64,000 nt of DNA. Source: Mesorhizobium sp. 1M-11. Its GTDB lineage: Bacteria; Pseudomonadota; Alphaproteobacteria; Rhizobiales; Rhizobiaceae. Shown here piece after piece: positions 34,450 through 42,766 of this stretch. The position numbers and the translations under genes are program-made. The DNA lies in assembly GCF_001303895.1 (NCBI RefSeq), contig NZ_LJSD01000001.1:476197-540196 (forward strand), given 5' to 3'. The notes beneath the pieces are model-generated. The model was given only the letters and a program-made list of their open reading frames with translations. It was not told the DNA's origin and made no database searches. Position 1 is the first letter of the stretch. Each line of letters starts with the position of its first letter.

Positions 34450-35786
34450 CCCAGATCGAAGAAACGTTCCAGCTCCACATCGGGAATCTTGCGCCGGAAC
34501 TCGTTGTGCTGGCTTTCACGCGTTGAGGAAAACGCCTCGACGAAGCGCGCTCCGAACCAGTCCTTGGCAAAGGCGGAGCCTCGCAGCCTTTCGATCGCCT
34601 CGGGCATGGAGCGTGCGAAATCGCGCGCCGGCTCCTGGCTATAGCCATTGCCGATGGTCTCGGCCTCGGGTTCGATCTTTTCCAGGATTCCCGCCACGCC
34701 CGCGGCAACGGTTGCGGCAACCGTGAGATATGGATTGGTGTCGGCGCCCGGCAGACGGTTCTCGACGCGGAGCGACCCCGCGTCGTGCCCCACGATGCGG
34801 AAGCAGGTGGTGCGGTTTTCATAGCCCCAGCTGAGACCGGGTGGAGCGAATGTGCCCGGTGCAAACCGGCGATAGGAGTTGACCGTCGGCTGGAAGAGAA
34901 GGGTCAGGTCGCCGATATAGGTCTGCAGGCCGCCCAGGAAATGACGGAAGGTCTGCGACACAGCGTTCTTCTGGGACGGGTCGTGGAAAACCGACTTGCC
35001 GTCGCGGTCCTTCAGCGAGACGTGAACATGGATCGACTGGCTGTCGGCCGCTTCGGTCCAGCGTGGCATGTAGGTGACGCATTTGCCTTGCCGCTGCGCG
35101 AGCGCACGCAGGAAGTTCTTCAGGAGTACCAGCTGGTCTGCCGGCTCCAGCCCCTCGCCCGCCGCGATGCAGGCCTCGAGGAACCCGCCGCCGATTTCCT
35201 CGTGCATCTTGGCGAGATCGATGCGCAGCGGCTCGCACATCGCGGCGACCGCTTCGTACCATTCCGTCTGTTCCACCTGGTAGAGCACGAGATCGTGGCT
35301 GTTGTGATGCGTCGCGGTCTTGAGATTGCGATAACCCTTGGCGCGCGCACTCTCCGTCGTCTCGTCGAACAGCGTGTATTCGAGCTCCATGCCGTAGCGA
35401 GGCACATATCCTGCATCACCGACACGACCCAGAACCCGCTTCAGGATCGAACGCGGGCACAGTTGGGCCGTTTCGCCCGAATAGTTGGACAATACCAACA
35501 GATCGTGCCCGGGCTTGGACCAGGGCAAGCGGCGCGTCGTCGTCGTGTCGAGAATGAGCGGATCGTCATGGAAATCCGACGTTCCATCGGTGACGCCGGG
35601 AACGACCTGGATCACGTCGGTCGGATCGAGCGCCAACGTGACGGGCGACATGCCCATGCCGCTTTTGGCAATGCCTTTCAGGCTGCCGGCAGAAACCATC
35701 TGCCCGCGCAGGAGCCCGTTTGTGTCGACCATCGCAACCGTAGCGAACCGGCTGGTCGGATCGGCCAGATATTCATCAACTGTCAT
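34446..35786 (-). CDS. Glutamine-synthetase-like gamma-glutamyl/amide ligase
   Basis: The 446-residue protein has the glutamine synthetase fold. It has an N-terminal beta-grasp domain (TVAMVDTNGLLRGQMVSAG), the metal block YGMELEYTLFD, the His strand SIHVHVSLKD, the nucleotide loop NSYRRFAPG...WGYENRTTCFRI and the late RVENRLPGADTNPYLTVAATVAAG. Length and context match catabolic ligases such as PuuA (putrescine), IpuC (isopropylamine) and aniline gamma-glutamyl ligases, which activate amines with ATP and glutamate. It overlaps its neighbours on both sides. A role in activating an amine intermediate is inferred. Confidence 0.87.
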   Translation of the reverse strand: MTVDEYLADPTSRFATVAMVDTNGLLRGQMVSAGSLKGIAKSGMGMSPVTLALDPTDVIQVVPGVTDGTSDFHDDPLILDTTTTRRLPWSKPGHDLLVLSNYSGETAQLCPRSILKRVLGRVGDAGYVPRYGMELEYTLFDETTESARAKGYRNLKTATHHNSHDLVLYQVEQTEWYEAVAAMCEPLRIDLAKMHEEIGGGFLEACIAAGEGLEPADQLVLLKNFLRALAQRQGKCVTYMPRWTEAADSQSIHVHVSLKDRDGKSVFHDPSQKNAVSQTFRHFLGGLQTYIGDLTLLFQPTVNSYRRFAPGTFAPPGLSWGYENRTTCFRIVGHDAGSLRVENRLPGADTNPYLTVAATVAAGVAGILEKIEPEAETIGNGYSQEPARDFARSMPEAIERLRGSAFAKDWFGARFVEAFSSTRESQHNEFRRKIPDVELERFFDLG

Positions 35787-36465
35787 GTTCCACCTGCTGC
35801 AGGGAATTGGCGCTTATGAGCGCTTCTAATGTGGCAACGTCCTCTGCCGGCCGGGTCGAATAGGCCTTCAGGAAAACGCGCAAGCCGTTGTTCACATAGC
35901 GTTCGATTTCGGCCCGGCTCGGCCGATGGTCCGGCATATAGAGGGCCTGGTTTCTGGGCGCCGACAGGATCAGGCCCCAGAGATCCTGGGCCGCAAGTTC
36001 CGCGTCGTCGAAAACCAGCTGGCCGTCCGCACGACGGCCCTCGAGATATTCCATGATGCCGCGCAACAGCCGGTCGGGACCCGACTCCTGGTAGGCATGA
36101 CCGATCTCGGGGAAGCGATGCACCTCGCCGATGATGAGGCGGGCAAGCGACAGCAGATCGGGGCGCAGGACCGTATCGGCATAATCCCATGCGAATCCCA
36201 GAAGATCGGCGACCATGCCGTCGCCGGATGGGTGCTGGAAGAACTCCAGCATCAGGTCGCGCTCGCCCAGCAGCATGGCTGAGAACAGCGCCTCCTTGGA
36301 TTCGAAATACTGGTAGAGCGTCGGCTTCGACAGGCCGGCCTGGAGGGCGACAGCATCCATGGTTGCGCCCGAGTAACCGGTTTCGGAAAACACCTTCAAG
36401 GCAGCATCGAGGATACGCCGTTCGCGAATGATCCGGTTCTGTTGACGGCGCGGAAGAATGGTCAT
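35776..36465 (-). CDS. TetR/AcrR family transcriptional regulator
   Basis: The 229-residue protein has an N-terminal TetR helix-turn-helix (RERRILDAALKVFSETGYSGATMDAVALQAGLSKPTLYQYFESKEALF) and a helical C-terminal ligand domain. It lies in the middle of the catabolic operon in the same direction, overlapping the hydrolase gene by four bases and the ligase gene by eleven. That placement implies feedback from inside the operon rather than divergent control. Its own operator is not evident. Confidence 0.92.
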   Translation of the reverse strand: MTILPRRQQNRIIRERRILDAALKVFSETGYSGATMDAVALQAGLSKPTLYQYFESKEALFSAMLLGERDLMLEFFQHPSGDGMVADLLGFAWDYADTVLRPDLLSLARLIIGEVHRFPEIGHAYQESGPDRLLRGIMEYLEGRRADGQLVFDDAELAAQDLWGLILSAPRNQALYMPDHRPSRAEIERYVNNGLRVFLKAYSTRPAEDVATLEALISANSLQQVEHDS

Positions 36466-37754
36466 TTCGGCAGCTTCCCAAGGAATTCCAGCAGGACGCG
36501 GTTATACACCTCTGGCTGCTCCACATTGCAGACGTGCCCGGCATCCATGATGGTTTCGTAGCGCACGTCAGGCATCGGGGCCTGATCCAGGATGCGGCGC
36601 GCAACCCCACGGATCTCGGTCGGGGAAGCCAGCCTGTCATGTTCGCCCGTCATCATGAGAACCGGCATGTCCAGGCGCGAAAAATCGAACCGCTCCGGCG
36701 GGTTCGTGAAGCACATAAGCGCATCGCGATAGGTCGTGGCCGGTATCGCCGCCATGGACTGCAACAACTGCGCCTTGGTCACATCCGACGCGTTCGGACC
36801 GGCCAGCACCTTCACGACCGATGGCGCGAAATCAGCAGGAGTTTGGCCGGCGTCGATCGGCACCAGCCGGCTGACGCGAAAGGCTTCCCGCTCCTCAACA
36901 CCCGCTTCCGACATGCCAGTGCAGCCGCCGGACAGCACCAGACCCGCCAGTAGGTCCGGATGACGCATGGCAAAGGATGTGGCGATCCAGGAACCATAGG
37001 AAAGACCGACCAGCACCAACCTGTCCGCACCCAGTGCCTCTCGAACGTGCAGGATGTCGGCACAATAGTCATCGATGGTGGATTGGTCCGGGCCGAGCGT
37101 GCTGTCGCCATATCCGCGCAGATCAAGCGCAGCCGCCGACATGATGCTTCCGGCAGCAGTCAGTTGCGGCAGCCAATTGGCGCGTCCGCCACCGATGCCA
37201 TGCAGGAACAGGCAAAGCGGTCCCTGTTTCCTGGGCGTGACCGTCAACGCCAGGCGCGGTGCCTCTCCAAAGCTCAAATCCTCGACTTCGACCGACGGAA
37301 ACACTGTACCGACCTGAGTTTCGGCCTGACATTCAGCCTGCTTGGAAAGCGCATCGATCCCGGCTTCGAAAATCGGCCTGGTCCCTAGGCAGACTGAAGC
37401 GGCGCGCGCTGCATCCGGCGCCTCCACATCGGCGGCCCATTCGATGCTGCTGCCGCCGTCCTTGGCCGGTGAGACCGTGAAGCGGGCATCATAACGGTCG
37501 ATGCCGGCAATCCCCTCCAGATGGGTATAGGCAAGCGAGCGATCGCTATCGCTGAGAAAGGTCAGGCGCTCGCGATAGAGCGTGTCCTCGCCACGTGCCT
37601 TGAACGCGCGAACCAGTGATCCTCGCGCGTCCCGTTCGGCACGAATGGTTGCTATCCCTGGATGCCAATGCCCGCAGAAGTCGCGAGCTACAGCCCATGC
37701 CGCCTCTGGCGAGGCGGAGCTGCGGCCGATGACCTGGACCCGATCCCGCGCCAT
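36462..37754 (-). CDS. SRPBCC domain fused to alpha/beta hydrolase
   Basis: The 430-residue protein has two parts. Residues 1-140 form an SRPBCC/polyketide-cyclase-like ligand pocket (VIGRSSASPEAAWAVARDF, YRERLTFL, ARFTVSPAKDGGSSIEWAADVEA). Residues 160-430 are an alpha/beta hydrolase with an oxyanion region HGIGGGRANW, nucleophile elbow GLSYGS (Ser252), Asp373 in TGEHD and His407 in DAGHV. The fold fits NicD-type N-formylmaleamate deformylases and ester or C-C hydrolases. Its place two genes after a NicX-like dioxygenase favours action on the ring-cleavage product. The SRPBCC part may bind the upstream aromatic. Confidence 0.85.
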   Translation of the reverse strand: MARDRVQVIGRSSASPEAAWAVARDFCGHWHPGIATIRAERDARGSLVRAFKARGEDTLYRERLTFLSDSDRSLAYTHLEGIAGIDRYDARFTVSPAKDGGSSIEWAADVEAPDAARAASVCLGTRPIFEAGIDALSKQAECQAETQVGTVFPSVEVEDLSFGEAPRLALTVTPRKQGPLCLFLHGIGGGRANWLPQLTAAGSIMSAAALDLRGYGDSTLGPDQSTIDDYCADILHVREALGADRLVLVGLSYGSWIATSFAMRHPDLLAGLVLSGGCTGMSEAGVEEREAFRVSRLVPIDAGQTPADFAPSVVKVLAGPNASDVTKAQLLQSMAAIPATTYRDALMCFTNPPERFDFSRLDMPVLMMTGEHDRLASPTEIRGVARRILDQAPMPDVRYETIMDAGHVCNVEQPEVYNRVLLEFLGKLPK

Positions 37755-37759
37755 GGTGG

Positions 37760-39073
37760 TTAGCGGACCGCCCGGGCGCCGCTGCCACTGTCGCCTCGCC
37801 ACAGCGAGGTACGGGCGCCGCCCTCGTCACCCGGGGCATGGTCGAGCTCATCCATTTCGTAGAGGGAGAGCACGCCGAGATAGTCCTCCATGATCTCGGA
37901 GGTGAACGGCAGCATCAGCGCGCCGCAGCGGCTGTCGCGATACATGCGCTCCAGCGGTAGCGACTTCAGCATCGACTGCCCCCCGCATGTGCGGATCGCC
38001 ATCGAGGTCATCTCGGCAGCACCTTCCATCACATTGTACTGGGCGGCATACATGCGCTGCACTTCGGCCTTGTTGGGGAACCCCTTGGATTCGCTGAAAG
38101 CCTGCCACCACAGCGCGCGCATGTTGGCGAGCCGCGCGTACATCTTGCCGACGGCGATGCGCTTGGTGGCATACATGCGGCGGTCGACCGGAGGCTGGCC
38201 GGGTATCCTGCCCTTGAGGTAGTCCACCATGAAATCATAGGCGCCCTGCGCGATGCCCATATAGGTGGGCGAGAGTGTGATCATCATGTGCGGCCAGTTG
38301 GGGAGCGTCTTGTTGAAGATGCCGCGCGGCATCAACAGGTCGTCGGAGCGAACAAAGACATCCTTCAGGATCAGGTCGCGGCTGTTGGTGCCACGCATGC
38401 CGAGCGGGTCCCAGTCGCCTTTCACCGACAGGCCCGGTGTGTCCTTGTGGACGACGAACAGCATGGTGTCCTCGTGCCGCGGCTCCTGGCCTTCGAACAC
38501 CTCGGTGCAGACGATGGTGTAGTAGTCGCAATAGCCGGCCAGCGAAGCGAATTTCTTGAAGCCGTTGATCATCCAGCCGCCATCCACCTTGCGGCACTGC
38601 GTCTGGTTGGGCTTCGAGGTCCAGTTCTGTCCGCCTTCGGAGATCGGCTGGGAGAAGATCGCCTTCTCGGCGATGGCGCGACGAAACTGACGCTCGCGCA
38701 AAGGCGCGAAGGTCGCTTTCTCCTCAGGCGTCAGGTTCGGCATCTCGAACATGAAACGCGACCATGCCATCGACGAATTGTGCATGTTGAAGGTCAGCGC
38801 GGTGGCACCGCAATATTTGCCGATTTCGGCGCCGACCATGGCGTATTCGAACATCGAAAAGCCCCAGCCGCCGAATTCCTGCGGGATGCAAAGGCCGAGA
38901 AAGCCTTCTTCGGCGAGATCCCTGTAGTTCTCGACCGGGAAGGAAGCATCGTCGTCCACGCCTTTGGCACGGCCGGCGAAACGCTCGCGACCGAGTTCGT
39001 TGACGCGGTTGAGGACTTTCTGGACCTCCGGCCGGATGCGCGACAGGTCGTAATAGTCGGTAATTTCGCTCAT
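37760..39073 (-). CDS. Acyl-CoA-dehydrogenase-fold flavoprotein
   Basis: The 437-residue protein has the acyl-CoA dehydrogenase fold: an N-terminal helical part (FLGLCIPQEFGGWGFSMFEYAMVGAEIGKYCG), a middle beta domain (QPISEGGQNWTSKPNQTQCRKVDGGWMINGFKKF, DWDPLGMRGTNSRDLILKDVFV) and a C-terminal helical part (LPLERMYRDSRCGALMLPFTSEIMEDYLG). Homologues include true dehydrogenases and reduced-flavin monooxygenases of the DszC/IacA kind. The linked flavin reductases and absence of CoA-ligase or enoyl-CoA genes favour the monooxygenase role. It follows the NicX-like gene by 22 bases. Confidence 0.82.
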   Translation of the reverse strand: MSEITDYYDLSRIRPEVQKVLNRVNELGRERFAGRAKGVDDDASFPVENYRDLAEEGFLGLCIPQEFGGWGFSMFEYAMVGAEIGKYCGATALTFNMHNSSMAWSRFMFEMPNLTPEEKATFAPLRERQFRRAIAEKAIFSQPISEGGQNWTSKPNQTQCRKVDGGWMINGFKKFASLAGYCDYYTIVCTEVFEGQEPRHEDTMLFVVHKDTPGLSVKGDWDPLGMRGTNSRDLILKDVFVRSDDLLMPRGIFNKTLPNWPHMMITLSPTYMGIAQGAYDFMVDYLKGRIPGQPPVDRRMYATKRIAVGKMYARLANMRALWWQAFSESKGFPNKAEVQRMYAAQYNVMEGAAEMTSMAIRTCGGQSMLKSLPLERMYRDSRCGALMLPFTSEIMEDYLGVLSLYEMDELDHAPGDEGGARTSLWRGDSGSGARAVR

Positions 39074-39095
39074 TCTTGGTCTTTCCTAAGAGGCG

Positions 39096-40148
39096 TCAAA
39101 GCGCCAGTTCGCCCTGCAGGACGCCGTCCTTGACGACGACCGTTCCGTCGAGCGTGATCGTGCAATTGCGCATCGGCAGATCGAAGTGGCCGAGCGTGTA
39201 GCGGCCGGCATATTGGTTGGCCCCTGTAGACCAGAGGAACGAGCCTGCCAGCGCGCGAAACTCGACGGCCTGCATATCGCGCTTGTCGTACATCGCAGCC
39301 GACACCCAGCGTGCGTGCGGATGCATGCCCCAGCCGACATGGCTCATGCCGTAGGCGTTGCGGTCTTCCCAGGCTTCCATGTATTCGCGGAAATGAATGG
39401 CATCGATGCCGTCGCCCTTGATCGCAGTGACGAAGTCGTTCTCGACCGTGAAGTCGATGCGGCTGGTCAGCGTGCTCTTGAACGTCAGGTTCATGTCGCC
39501 AACGTCCATGACGATCCGGCCGTTGACGCTGTTCTGGCCCGGAAAGGCCAGGCACAGGCCGCCCGGCCAGTGTGCGACGTCACCTGGCTTGGTGCCGAAG
39601 CCCGGTGTACCGCCACAAGGCGCACCGCGCAGATCGATGACAAGATCCGTACCGGCGGCGGAGGTGACGCGCATCTCTTTTGCATCGCGCAGCATCTGCA
39701 CACCCAGTGCCACCTTCGGGCCAAGCTCGGCCATCGGCTCCGTGCGTTCGAGAATCTCCGGATGTTCGTTGCAGACCACCAACAGGCGTGTGTTGCCGGC
39801 TTCCTCGATCTCCGGCCATTCCGGAGCGTGGATCAGCCCCTCCACCGTGCAGTCGACGATGACGTCGACGCGCTTCAGCGCTTCGATGACGGCGCGGTTC
39901 TGCTGGATGGCCCAGGACGTGCCGGTCGACTTCACCGGCACCGGCGCCGTCTGACGCGGCGTCGGCATCTGGATCATGCAGTATTCCGCACCGAGATCGT
40001 GCAGCGCCAGATCCGAAAGATGAATGAGAACCGGCCGCGACTGTGTCTCCGACAGCACGGCCACCTTGGTGCCTGCACCGATGGCGTTGAGCGCGAAAAC
40101 TCGGCGGAAGCTGGCAAGCCACTTCCCTTCGATGCGTTCTTGCAGCAT
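39096..40148 (-). CDS. NicX-like 2,5-dihydroxypyridine 5,6-dioxygenase family protein
   Basis: The 350-residue protein has the same length and blocks as Pseudomonas NicX, as I remember it: HWPGGLCLAFPGQNS, RIVMDVGDMNL, FREYMEAWEDRNAYGMSHVGWGMHPHARW and LGHFDLPMRNC. The expected mononuclear iron ligands are present as His270, His321 and Asp323. NicX (EC 1.13.11.9) opens 2,5-dihydroxypyridine to N-formylmaleamate in nicotinate and related pathways. It is the first gene of the seven-gene operon, behind a promoter carrying the ATTTTCGAAAAT palindrome. Its ring substrate here may differ from that of NicX. Confidence 0.8.
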   Translation of the reverse strand: MLQERIEGKWLASFRRVFALNAIGAGTKVAVLSETQSRPVLIHLSDLALHDLGAEYCMIQMPTPRQTAPVPVKSTGTSWAIQQNRAVIEALKRVDVIVDCTVEGLIHAPEWPEIEEAGNTRLLVVCNEHPEILERTEPMAELGPKVALGVQMLRDAKEMRVTSAAGTDLVIDLRGAPCGGTPGFGTKPGDVAHWPGGLCLAFPGQNSVNGRIVMDVGDMNLTFKSTLTSRIDFTVENDFVTAIKGDGIDAIHFREYMEAWEDRNAYGMSHVGWGMHPHARWVSAAMYDKRDMQAVEFRALAGSFLWSTGANQYAGRYTLGHFDLPMRNCTITLDGTVVVKDGVLQGELAL

Positions 40149-40226
40149 CGCTTCCTTCCCATTGATGTATCGCTGTTTTTGCGATTTTCTTTACTTGTCA
40201 GTTAAGTTTTATCGCCGCGCGCAATT

Positions 40227-40248
40227 TGTCAATAGGATTTTCGAAAAT
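40227..40248. promoter_or_regulatory. Operator palindrome ATTTTCGAAAAT beside a -35 box (nicX-like operon)
   Basis: The perfect 12-bp palindrome (40237-40248) is identical to that at 43956-43967. On the minus strand TTGACA (40232-40227) follows four bases later, with AT-rich -10 candidates TAAAAC or AAACTT 15-17 bases on. The nicX-like start is 78 bases away. The likely binder is the GntR protein encoded at 44027. Confidence 0.7.
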
Positions 40249-40901
40249 TATGGCTTGTCCGACAGAATCTCCGCGAAGGCGGCCTGATGTTCACGCCAGG
40301 TCGGGCGGACCAGGCTGAAGGTATCGCGGCTACGGACGTAATCGCTGCCGTAGGAACGGGCGACGAGGTCGAGTTTCGGGGTGTCGATATGCGCCCGCTC
40401 AGGGTCGAGCACGAACTGATCGGCTATGTGTACCGTTCGCACGTGGCCAATGACGACAAGCTGCGTCGGCCCTGTTTCGACCGTCGACAGGGAAACGCAC
40501 TCGAAGGCGACAGGACTTTCGGCAATACGGGGCGGGCGCACCCTGTCGGAAGCCAGGGTTTCCAGTTCCGCCAGCCTCAGTTCCTCGATCCCGGGCGGCG
40601 CATCGATCGAGGTGATGTTCATGGCCCGCACAAGCCGCTCGGGCACGAGGTTGACCACGAACTCGCCGGTATCGAGGATGTTGCGGGCCGTATCCTTGAA
40701 GCCCCGGCCGGGGCTGGCAAGGATGCCGAGCGCTATGGTTGGCGGCGCCGACCCCATCACATTGAAGAAGCTGTAGGGCGCGGCATTGACACGCCCCTCG
40801 GCATCTTGCGTCACCACCCAGGCGATCGGCCTCGGCATGACGGTGGCGGCAAGGAGCTTATAGGCGTTCTGCGTGCCGACATCCTCGAGGTCGAAACGCA
40901 T
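40248..40901 (-). CDS. Flavin reductase-like, FMN-binding split barrel protein
   Basis: The 217-residue protein has the family blocks YKLLAATVMPRPIAWVVTQD, NAAPYSFFNVMGSAPPTIALG and DTGEFVVNLVP. It resembles the reductase encoded at 9196-9834 in plan. Such proteins supply reduced FMN to a monooxygenase, here perhaps the acyl-CoA-dehydrogenase-fold protein, or act as flavoenzymes themselves. Its start overlaps the nitrilase stop by four bases, making it the last gene of the bicupin-FAH-nitrilase operon. Confidence 0.88.
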   Translation of the reverse strand: MRFDLEDVGTQNAYKLLAATVMPRPIAWVVTQDAEGRVNAAPYSFFNVMGSAPPTIALGILASPGRGFKDTARNILDTGEFVVNLVPERLVRAMNITSIDAPPGIEELRLAELETLASDRVRPPRIAESPVAFECVSLSTVETGPTQLVVIGHVRTVHIADQFVLDPERAHIDTPKLDLVARSYGSDYVRSRDTFSLVRPTWREHQAAFAEILSDKP

Positions 40902-41830
40902 CAGGCCTCGCGCACCGCCGGCTTTGCCCGCGTATCCACGACGAGGCTGAAGACATCCGGTCTCGCATAATGGCCCGTGACATCGAAGTCGAACTTCGCA
41001 CGCATGACTTCGCCCGGATCGATATCGGCATACAGGATCGTCTCGCCGGTGAAATCGGGACCTGCGAGAACCTTGCCGAGCGGGCTGACGATGGCAGACC
41101 CGCCACGCATCATCACCAGATCCGGATCGTCGCCCAATGCGCTTTCGTGGTCGGAGCCATACGCCCCCCGCGTTATGTATTGGCAGGCGGTGAGCACAAA
41201 GGTCCGCCCTTCAAGCGCGATATGCTGCATGCTCGGCAGCCAGGTGTCGCGATCGTCCGCCGTAGGCGCGCAGTAGAGCGTCACGCCCTGGTGATACATG
41301 TGCATGCGCAAGGCAGGCATGTAGTTTTCCCAGCAGATCACGGCGCCGATGGTGCCGATATCGGTACGAAACACCGGCATGGTGGAGCCGTCGCCGAAAC
41401 CCCAGATCAATCGCTCTCCAGCTGTCGGCATCAGCTTGCGATGCTTGCCGACCAGTCCCCTTTCGCCATCGAAATAGAGCACGGTGCAATAGAGCGTGGC
41501 TCCATCGCGCTCGATGACACCGATGACGGCAAAAGCCCCGGTTTCCGCAGCGGCTTCAGCCAGTAGCGCCACTTCCTCTCCATCGAGGTCGATCGCGCCG
41601 GCGTGGTAATGGGCAAAGGCCGCACGCCCCTCGGGCTTCCTCATGCCGATGGGAGCGCCGAAGCTTGCCCCTTTGGGATAGCCGCCGACCAGGGCCTCCG
41701 GGAAGACGACAAGCCTGGCTCCGTTCGCCGCCGCTTCACGCAAGCGCCCAGCCGCGGCCTCGGCGGTGGCGCGCGCATTGTCCGGCACGGAAGCCATCTG
41801 AACGACAGCCGCTTTGAATGTCTGGGTCAT
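40901..41830 (-). CDS. Nitrilase (carbon-nitrogen hydrolase family)
   Basis: The 309-residue enzyme carries the Glu-Lys-Cys triad: Glu45 in VVFPEALVGGYPKG, Lys132 in KHRKLMPT and Cys166 in AVICWENYMP. The GGYPKG, GERLIWGFGDGST and CWENYMP blocks place it in the true nitrilase branch (EC 3.5.5.1) rather than among amidases. It hydrolyses a nitrile to an acid and ammonia in the cytoplasm. The ATG at 41830, four bases after the FAH gene stop, has GGAG upstream. A cyano-substituted aromatic or heteroaromatic substrate would fit the operon. Confidence 0.9.
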   Translation of the reverse strand: MTQTFKAAVVQMASVPDNARATAEAAAGRLREAAANGARLVVFPEALVGGYPKGASFGAPIGMRKPEGRAAFAHYHAGAIDLDGEEVALLAEAAAETGAFAVIGVIERDGATLYCTVLYFDGERGLVGKHRKLMPTAGERLIWGFGDGSTMPVFRTDIGTIGAVICWENYMPALRMHMYHQGVTLYCAPTADDRDTWLPSMQHIALEGRTFVLTACQYITRGAYGSDHESALGDDPDLVMMRGGSAIVSPLGKVLAGPDFTGETILYADIDPGEVMRAKFDFDVTGHYARPDVFSLVVDTRAKPAVREA

Positions 41831-41834
41831 GGCG

Positions 41835-42755
41835 TTACTCCGGTGTTGCGTCGACGACGGGATGCCGCAGCGAACCAATGCCTTCCACACAGGCGACGAT
41901 GGTGTCGCCCGGCCACATCCATTCCTGCGGACTGCGCCCCGCACCGACACCTTCAGGCGTGCCTGAGGCAATGATATCTCCCGGCTCCAGGGTGATGCCC
42001 GAGGATATGTCCGCAATCAGGTCGTCGACCTTGAACAGCATATGACGCGTGTTCGAGCGCTGCTTCTCCACGCCGTTCACTGTAAGCCAGAGATCGAGTG
42101 TCTGGGGATCCGGCATCTCGTCCGCGGTGACGATACACGGACCGAAGGGAGCATAGCTGTCCTGTCCCTTGGAAAAGATCCACTGTCCCGCCCGCCTGTT
42201 ATCGCGAGCCGAAACGTCGATCATCACGGAATAGCCGAAGACATGATGCAGCGCATCCTGCCTGGCGACGCGCCTGGCCGTGGTGCCGATGATCACTGCC
42301 AATTCCACCTCCCAGTCGAGTTGCTGGGTGATCTTGCCGTTATGCTCTATCCCCTCCCCGGGCCCAATGACCGACGTCGGCGGTTTCGAGAAGATCACGG
42401 GCTGCTTGGGCAGGTCCTTCGCGGTATCGAGCGACTTTGCGCTTTCAGCGACATGCTCGACATAGTTCAGCCCGATGCCGAAGATGTTCTTGCGTGGCCT
42501 GGGGATCGGAGCCAGCAGCTTCACATTGGCCAGCGCCACTGCCGTTCCCGTCGGGAACCGGCCATTGGCCGCAGCCAGACAATCACGCAGCGTCTCCAGG
42601 CCAGGCCGACCGGCATCGATCAGATCCAGCATGCTTGCAGGCAAGGCCTTGCCCTGCGACGCGGCCAGGGCCGCAACGTCGACCACCAGATCGTCGACGA
42701 TCACGCCAAGCCTTGCCGCAGCCTCGACCGAGGCGCGATAGGTCACAAGTTTCAT
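41835..42755 (-). CDS. Fumarylacetoacetate hydrolase (FAH) family protein
   Basis: The 306-residue protein has the FAH core: IFGIGLNYVEHVAES, PVIFSKPPTSVIGPGEGI, the metal residues in DWEVELAVIIG, SVMIDVSARD, GPCIV, and the end SSGITLEPGDIIASGTPEGVG. Members hydrolyse acylpyruvates (fumarylpyruvate, maleylpyruvate), decarboxylate or hydrate ring-cleavage products. Next to a gentisate-dioxygenase-like gene, an acylpyruvase role is the simplest guess. It lies 11 bases after the bicupin stop. Confidence 0.9.
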   Translation of the reverse strand: MKLVTYRASVEAAARLGVIVDDLVVDVAALAASQGKALPASMLDLIDAGRPGLETLRDCLAAANGRFPTGTAVALANVKLLAPIPRPRKNIFGIGLNYVEHVAESAKSLDTAKDLPKQPVIFSKPPTSVIGPGEGIEHNGKITQQLDWEVELAVIIGTTARRVARQDALHHVFGYSVMIDVSARDNRRAGQWIFSKGQDSYAPFGPCIVTADEMPDPQTLDLWLTVNGVEKQRSNTRHMLFKVDDLIADISSGITLEPGDIIASGTPEGVGAGRSPQEWMWPGDTIVACVEGIGSLRHPVVDATPE

Positions 42756-42766
42756 TATGTTTTTCC

